Made by a program: the position numbers and the translations under genes. The notes under the pieces were generated by a model. The model had not been told where the DNA came from, did not search any database, and worked only from the letters and a program-made list of their open reading frames with translations. DNA of 64,000 nt from Capsicum annuum (lineage: Eukaryota; Streptophyta; Magnoliopsida; Solanales; Solanaceae): contig NC_061116.1 of assembly GCF_002878395.1 (NCBI RefSeq), positions 122,308,191-122,372,190 on the forward strand. The letters are read 5' to 3'. Below are positions 59,050-64,000 of this stretch, piece after piece (within the stretch, counting starts at the first letter, position 1; each line of letters opens with the position of its first letter).

Positions 59050-60903
59050 AGTCCAGTTTAGTTTAATGAGTTCGAGTCCAGAGGGAAACTGACTCATTTC
59101 CCTCACCCTATCCCAGCCATAACACGGGATTTAGGGTACCAAAATTATTAATTGTCATCTTTTACACAATATTCTCTCATAAGAAAGCAATTTTTTTATC
59201 AAGAAAAAACCCTAGCTTCTTTAGCCTCTTTAACATTCAAGCTCAAGCTTCAAGAAACCACCAAGAACTTTCACTAATTCATTAATTAAGGTATGTCTGA
59301 TGTTCAACCATGGTACCTTTTAACCCATGAATTCCAAGATTCTAGTTTCAAGTTTAAAGCAGTGATTTTTACATGTTATTATGAGTTATCTTCATGAATC
59401 TAATATGAATTTTGATTACAAATTATGTTTACCATGAGTTTTCATGGGAAATTGTCCTTGAAAAGTTCGAATGATTATATTCGCATGTTATATCCTAAAT
59501 CCATGATTTTAGTATTTCAATTATGTTAGTATCACATGTTTTAAGTATTCTCATGCTTAAGACTATGAATTTCAAGTGTTTGATGAAATACCTAATTGAT
59601 TAGGTTTTGAACAATGACTACTTATGATGTTTTCAAAGCTTCAATATGTTCCAAGTGTTATTGTTATCGAGTCCTGGGCTTATGAATACCAAAAATTTAT
59701 CTGATTTCCTAGTTTTAATTATCTACCAAATGATTTAAGTTAACCATGAGAAATATCATTCAGTCAATTACTAGGGTCTGTTTTGACTTTAATTAAGATT
59801 AGTTCATTCCAGTATTCAATGTCTTTTAGTCAGGAGTAAAAAAACATAGCTCCGAGTGAACGTAAGGATGTAATCTCCCCCGTCAGTAGTCATAAGGCAC
59901 TTCTCTCCCCTGTCAATATGCATGACACATTAGTAATAGTCCCTAGGCTCCAGACCCAAGGTGCCATCGTAGACTTTGAGGGGGGCCCCTTTAGTTAGGC
60001 ATGACACCATCGTACTTTGAGATATCAGATTAGTGGATCCACATAGACAACTTTAGTACCCATGGTATGGAACGAACACTCTTCAAACTGGAGTTACAGG
60101 TTAGACCCTGATAGTACCTTGGGGAATGTCAGTTAAAGCTAGCTCCCACAATCTTAGTTAATTATTCAGAACATAATTTAGTTCATGTTTGCTTGACCAT
60201 ATCATACAATTATGAGTTATTTAGTATGAGTATTGTAGTACTTCATCTTCTAGACTATATCAGAATCATATTTTATTCTTGGTCATGCATTCTAAGATTT
60301 TACAGCTTTTATGCATTCATACTTAGTATCTCAAACTATTCAATCAGTTCTTATCTCATGCATATACCCCATGCATTTCATCCTAACCTCATCTAATATA
60401 TTAGTATATTCAAAGTACTGATCTCATACTCATTTCTTGAATTATGATGTCGTATATCATAAGTTTAAATTCTTGAGTTCCCGACCATACTTAGAAATTC
60501 CAGAGCATAAGCAACACTAGCAAAGGTGAGTCCTCATATATTGAGGACCATTTATGTTTGTTTCAGTTCAGCTCAGTAGTAAATTAGAGTTAGTTGGGTG
60601 CTTGTCCAAACCACTCCTCACTCAATTAGAGGCTTTTCAGACTATTTTAGATAGTTAGTCAGTTTATTAGTTGTTATTATCAGTCTTCTCAGTATTATTT
60701 TCAGACGCTTTTAAACTATGATTTTAATCGAATGTTTAAGTATTTAAAACCTTATGGTGTTTTTGGTTAAATGTTTTGCACATGTTATTTTGTTATATAT
60801 TTTATTCAGTGCTCACAATAGGTACTAGCTCATGGGTTAGCTTTTGGTCTCTTGGGACTATAAGAATCGTGTGGCATCCAAGGTGTATTTTTGAGGCGTT
60901 ACA
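59050..60903 (+). repeat. 3' LTR of F', 5' part deleted
   Basis: Corresponds to 33131-34973. The polypurine tract and the first about 370 bp of LTR are missing. It shares with F's 3' LTR the GACTTTGAGGGG segment (59972-59983) that F's 5' LTR lacks. The imperfect near-palindrome is at about 60400-60421; ends GAGGCGTTACA. Confidence 0.88.
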
Positions 60904-61094
60904 AATGTTGATCTCTTTTATAACTGTGGAAGGCCTGGACACTTCAAACAGAACTATATAGAATTAGAAAGAAGAACATCTAGAAAGAATCAAAATTTTG
61001 GAGCTAGTGGTAATGATGATGAAACTGAAGAAGAAATAGAAGTCACAGATATATGCTTTATGGCAACAGGTTAATCTAGAGAGGTAAGACTACA
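60904..61094 (+). pseudogene. Copia E' gag, 3' part
   Basis: FYNCGRPGHFKQNY at 60916-60957, a knuckle with the first and last Cys replaced exactly as in E, then an acidic/basic stretch. The left part of this gag would lie on the far side of F' and is absent. Confidence 0.85.
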
Positions 61095-61820
61095 TAATTG
61101 TCACAAATGTAATTCCCTTGAATCTAATTTTGATATGTTAACTGATAAGCTTTAAAAGTTATAGATGAATATAACAATCTCGCTCAAGAGAAGAAAAGTT
61201 GCAAAGCTCGATTTAAATGAGAACTTGAAGAGGAACAAAGAAGTTATCAAATAGAAATTGAAGCATGTCAAATTGAAATTGACTTACTTTATAAAGAACT
61301 TAATGATGTACAGATTAAATTAAAAAGTATTAAGAGATAATCTAGTCATAGTTTCATGAGATCAAACACCTTTAAAAAAAATCAAGTTTCTCTTTAGAAT
61401 TGTTTAAATCAACTAAAACCTCTTTCTTCCCTCGAGGACCTGTATATTTTTTTTACGGATAGAAAGGGCACAAATCCTATAGCTGGAGGCACCACCCTAA
61501 AAGTGTATGGCTTTGGAAGCCCAAAGAAAACACATCTAACCCATAAGGACACAAGTTACTTGAGCACCTAAACAAAATTAATTTTCTTATTTTATAATAA
61601 TAGGTCCGCAAAAACTATAAGAAGGGAATGTGGGTCACTGATAGAAGCTATTCTATACACATGACAAGAAAGAAAGAAAAAACTTCCAATCTAAAGAAAA
61701 TAGATGGGGGATCAGTCAGATTCTGTTACAATGCTAGAGAAAACGTAATTGGAGTCGGCTCAGCAAAACTCAGCTCATCATGTGAATTCAATTAGATATA
61801 TCTAGTAGATAGACTTAAAC
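61095..61820 (+). pseudogene. Copia E' gag tail and protease region
   Basis: Absent from copy E. Reads NSLESNFDMLTDKL and further coiled-coil-like Lys/Glu sequence at about 61110-61330, then a degraded protease area (THMTRKKEKTSNLKKIDGGS near 61660-61715). The expected active-site motif cannot be read because of stops. Confidence 0.65.
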
Positions 61821-62060
61821 ATAATCTTCTTAGCATCAGTAAGCTATGTGATGCTGGCTTTGGAGTCCTCTACAAAGCCAAAAAATTTCTCAATCAAATA
61901 CGACAGGAGAGACATATATCTCATTAGTGAATTCATTGATTATGTTTATGTCTTAAATAGTCCTAATTTTTCTACCATAACTTGCCTTACAATGCAAACC
62001 AACAATATTTTGTTATGGAACAGAAAGCTTGGGCATGCTAGCATGCATATTTTCTAGAAG
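61821..62060 (+). pseudogene. Copia E' pre-integrase domain
   Basis: HNLLSISKLCDAGFGVLYK region, then the open piece 61848-62057 ending with NNILLWNRKLGHASMHIF, the conserved gag_pre-integrs motif (W-x-x-KLGH). Confidence 0.85.
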
Positions 62061-62935
62061 TTGTCCAAACCAGGGTATTCCAAAATATAGATTTGAAAAG
62101 GATCACATCTGTGATGCTTGCCAATTAGGTAAACAGACCCAAACATCATTCAAAGTCAAAGACATTTTCTCTACTACCAAACCTCTTCAAACAATCCACA
62201 TGGATTTGCTTGAACTCACCAAGACTACAAGCATTGGTGGAAGGAGATATGTTTTTGTTATAGTTGATGATTACTCATGTTTTACTAGGGTAGTGTTCCT
62301 TGCACATAAACATGAGGATTTCACAAACATTGAGACTTTTTGTAGAAAGGTATTGAGAGAAGATAGAAACCTCATCACTTATATCCATAGTGATCATGGA
62401 GGAGAATTCGAGAACAAGGAATTTGAGTAGTATTTTTCTCAGAATGGATACTCTCACAACTTCTCTTCACCTCGATCGCCTTAGCAAAATATGTAGTAGA
62501 GCGAAACACTGATCTCTTAAGGAAACTGCCAGGGCCATGATGCTAGAGCATAATATCCCAAATCAATATTGGGCAAAAAGAGTAAGCACAAAATGTCATA
62601 TTATCAATAGATGCTTGATAAGATCCATTCTAAAGAAGACGTCTTATAAAATCTTGAGAGAGAGGGAAAAATCCCAACATCAGCTATTTCCATCCTTTTG
62701 GCTACAAATGTTTATGCATAACAAATGTTAGAATAGCTTGGGAAAATTCAATCCACGAAGTTACAAAAGTATCTTCTTTGGGTATACTCCAACTAGTCGT
62801 GCTTACAAGGTTTTTAACAAAAAAACTTTGTGTGTTGAGGAATCTGTACTTATTGTATTTGATGAATCTTATCACCATCCTATGAGTTTACGCGCTGATG
62901 ATAAAAAAGGTGAGTACTCTATAGTATAGAGAAGA
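62029..62935 (+). pseudogene. Integrase of Copia E'
   Basis: The longest open frame in the window (62029-62430, 133 codons): CDACQLGKQTQTSF (zinc-binding end), TIHMDLLELTKTTS with the first catalytic Asp, RYVFVIVDDYSCFTRVVFLA, and YIHSDHGGEFENKEFE with the second Asp. A stop and frameshift remove the third acidic residue region. Pieces 62537-62731 and 62738-62929 continue (NQYWAKRVSTKCHIINRCLI, GKFNPRSYKSIFFGY). Confidence 0.9.
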
Positions 62936-63239
62936 GGAAAACACAACCTTTGAAATATCACAAGACAACTTTACTACACTAACATTAGACACAACCCATT
63001 AGTAGAAACAGTGAAACCAAGTGGTCCAAGAGAATGGAAACACGATGCCATCTATCTAAATGAACTCACCATAAAAAATCCAAAAGATGGAGAGGAAAAA
63101 AGAGCATCATTGAGATGAAAAGCATCTATTGCTTTTGTCTCTCAAATCTAGCCAAACAAAAATGATGATCCCCTCCAACATGTGCCGAAGCTATGTAGGA
63201 AGAATTAGACCAATTTTAATAAAATCAAGTTTGGACCCT

Positions 63240-64000
63240 AGTAGAGACACCTAGAAACTGCTCGATAATTAGAACAAGATGGGTCCACCAAAACAAATTG
63301 AACAAAGAAGATAAGGTTATCAAAAATAAAGCAAAACTTGTAGCTCAAGTTTATTACCAACAACAAGGTATTGATTATGACGACCCCCTTTCCCCCATAG
63401 CAAGGTTAGAGTCAATTCGAATTCTATTAGCTTTTCCTGGCTTTAGATGTTTTAAGATATATAAAATGGGTGTTAAGAGATCCTTCTTATATGGTTTTAA
63501 TCATGAAGAATTTTTGGTAAAACAACTGCCAGGGTTTGAAAATTTGGCACATCCAAATCATAGTTTCAAATTATCAAAAGCAGTCTATGTGCTTAAACAA
63601 GCTCCAAAGGGTTGGTATGAGAGATGGAGTACTTTCTTACTAAATAGCAATTTTTAAAGCAATAAAATTGAAAACTTTGTTCATACTAAAGCTTGATTAA
63701 AATCTTCTTATTGTGAAAATTTACGTTGATGATATCATTTTTGGAAGTACTAACGTCTGTCTATGTGAGAATTTATATAACTTTATAAAATGAGAATTAG
63801 AAATGAGTCTCATGGGAGAGCTCACATACTTCTTGAGATTACATATCAAAAAATCTCCCAAAGGAACTTTGATCAGTCAATCCAAGTACACTTAAGAACT
63901 CATAAAAAATTTTGGTATGGAAAAAAGAAAGCTTGTGGAAATCCGATGAGTCCATCCACAAGTCTTGATTCAAATTTTTCTGGTAAGGATGTTGATGATA
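63240..64000 (+). pseudogene. Reverse transcriptase of Copia E' (runs off window)
   Basis: Open at 63298-63657: NKAKLVAQVYYQQQGIDYDD, SPIARLESIRILLAF, MGVKRSFLYGFNHEEFLVKQ, LSKAVYVLKQAPKGWYERWS. After a stop and frameshift the catalytic loop YVDDIIFGST is at 63722-63751. Better preserved than in E. Confidence 0.9.

Larger units (their letters stand above)
54994..64000 (+). mobile_element. Second copy of the F-in-E nest (F' and E')
   Basis: Collinear with 28013-37145. It contains Tekay gag to 3' LTR (54994-60903) and then Copia gag to RT (60904-64000) with the same F/E junction (TTACA followed by AATG(A/T)TGATCT). It lacks F's 5' LTR and the first part of gag, and it carries its own deletions at about 57317 and 59050. 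The other copy has a deletion that this one lacks, so neither is a simple derivative of the other. The right end is outside the window. Confidence 0.88.

Noticed and set aside
54994..60903. F' as an independent Tekay insertion
   Set aside because: The junction with Copia is at the same base as in F and its LTR shares a diagnostic segment with F's 3' LTR.
62029..62430. Possible active integrase because it is the longest frame
   Set aside because: A stop follows the second catalytic Asp and the rest is frameshifted; all other E' domains are broken too.

Overview
The window is plant nuclear DNA made almost entirely of nested, decayed LTR retrotransposons. I see no intact host gene, tRNA, rRNA or CRISPR array. 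Evidence for a plant: Athila/Tat-type primer sites (TTTTTGGCACCGTTGTCGGG and variants), Tekay/Del chromoviruses with C-terminal chromodomain-like sequence, SIRE/Maximus-like Copia, LTRs of 1 to 3 kb and high A+T. The element style suggests Solanaceae heterochromatin, perhaps Capsicum or Solanum; that is inference, not proof. Every coding region carries stops or frameshifts.

Layout. (1) 368-21048, minus strand: Athila-like element A, bounded by a perfect 5-bp duplication GTGAT. It keeps gag, the end of RT, RNase H, integrase and an env-position ORF, but protease and most of RT are deleted. Element B (1936-10709, minus), a gene-less Tekay-derived element with 3-kb LTRs, sits 13 bp inside one end of A's 3' LTR. 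(2) 21054-23310: no recognisable gene. (3) 23311-42532, minus: remnant C, a Tekay-type LTR element. Its LTR is split by Copia element E (23571-39168, plus), whose gag is split by Tekay chromovirus F (25500-34973, plus). This is a three-deep nest, and target duplications are visible for E and F.

(4) 42533-48532, plus: chromovirus-like element D with a 2.4-kb LTR, cut off in the integrase N-terminus by G. (5) 48533-54930, plus: Athila-related gag-only element G arranged LTR-internal-LTR-internal. (6) 54994-64000, plus: a second copy of the F-in-E nest (F' and E'), starting inside F gag and running off the window in E' RT. The F/E junction sits at the same base of the Copia gag in both copies, so this is best read as duplication of an existing nest, followed by separate deletions in each copy.

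No cellular pathway is encoded. The relationships between elements are the content: insertion order C then E then F; C then D then G; A then B; and a later or parallel duplication giving F'/E'. The most useful second-look items are the duplicated nest, the near-palindromic motif conserved in the LTRs of several Tekay-type families, the family-specific short words filling part of each LTR, and the two kinds of non-autonomous derivative (B without genes, G with gag only). All identities between copies were judged by eye, not computed.
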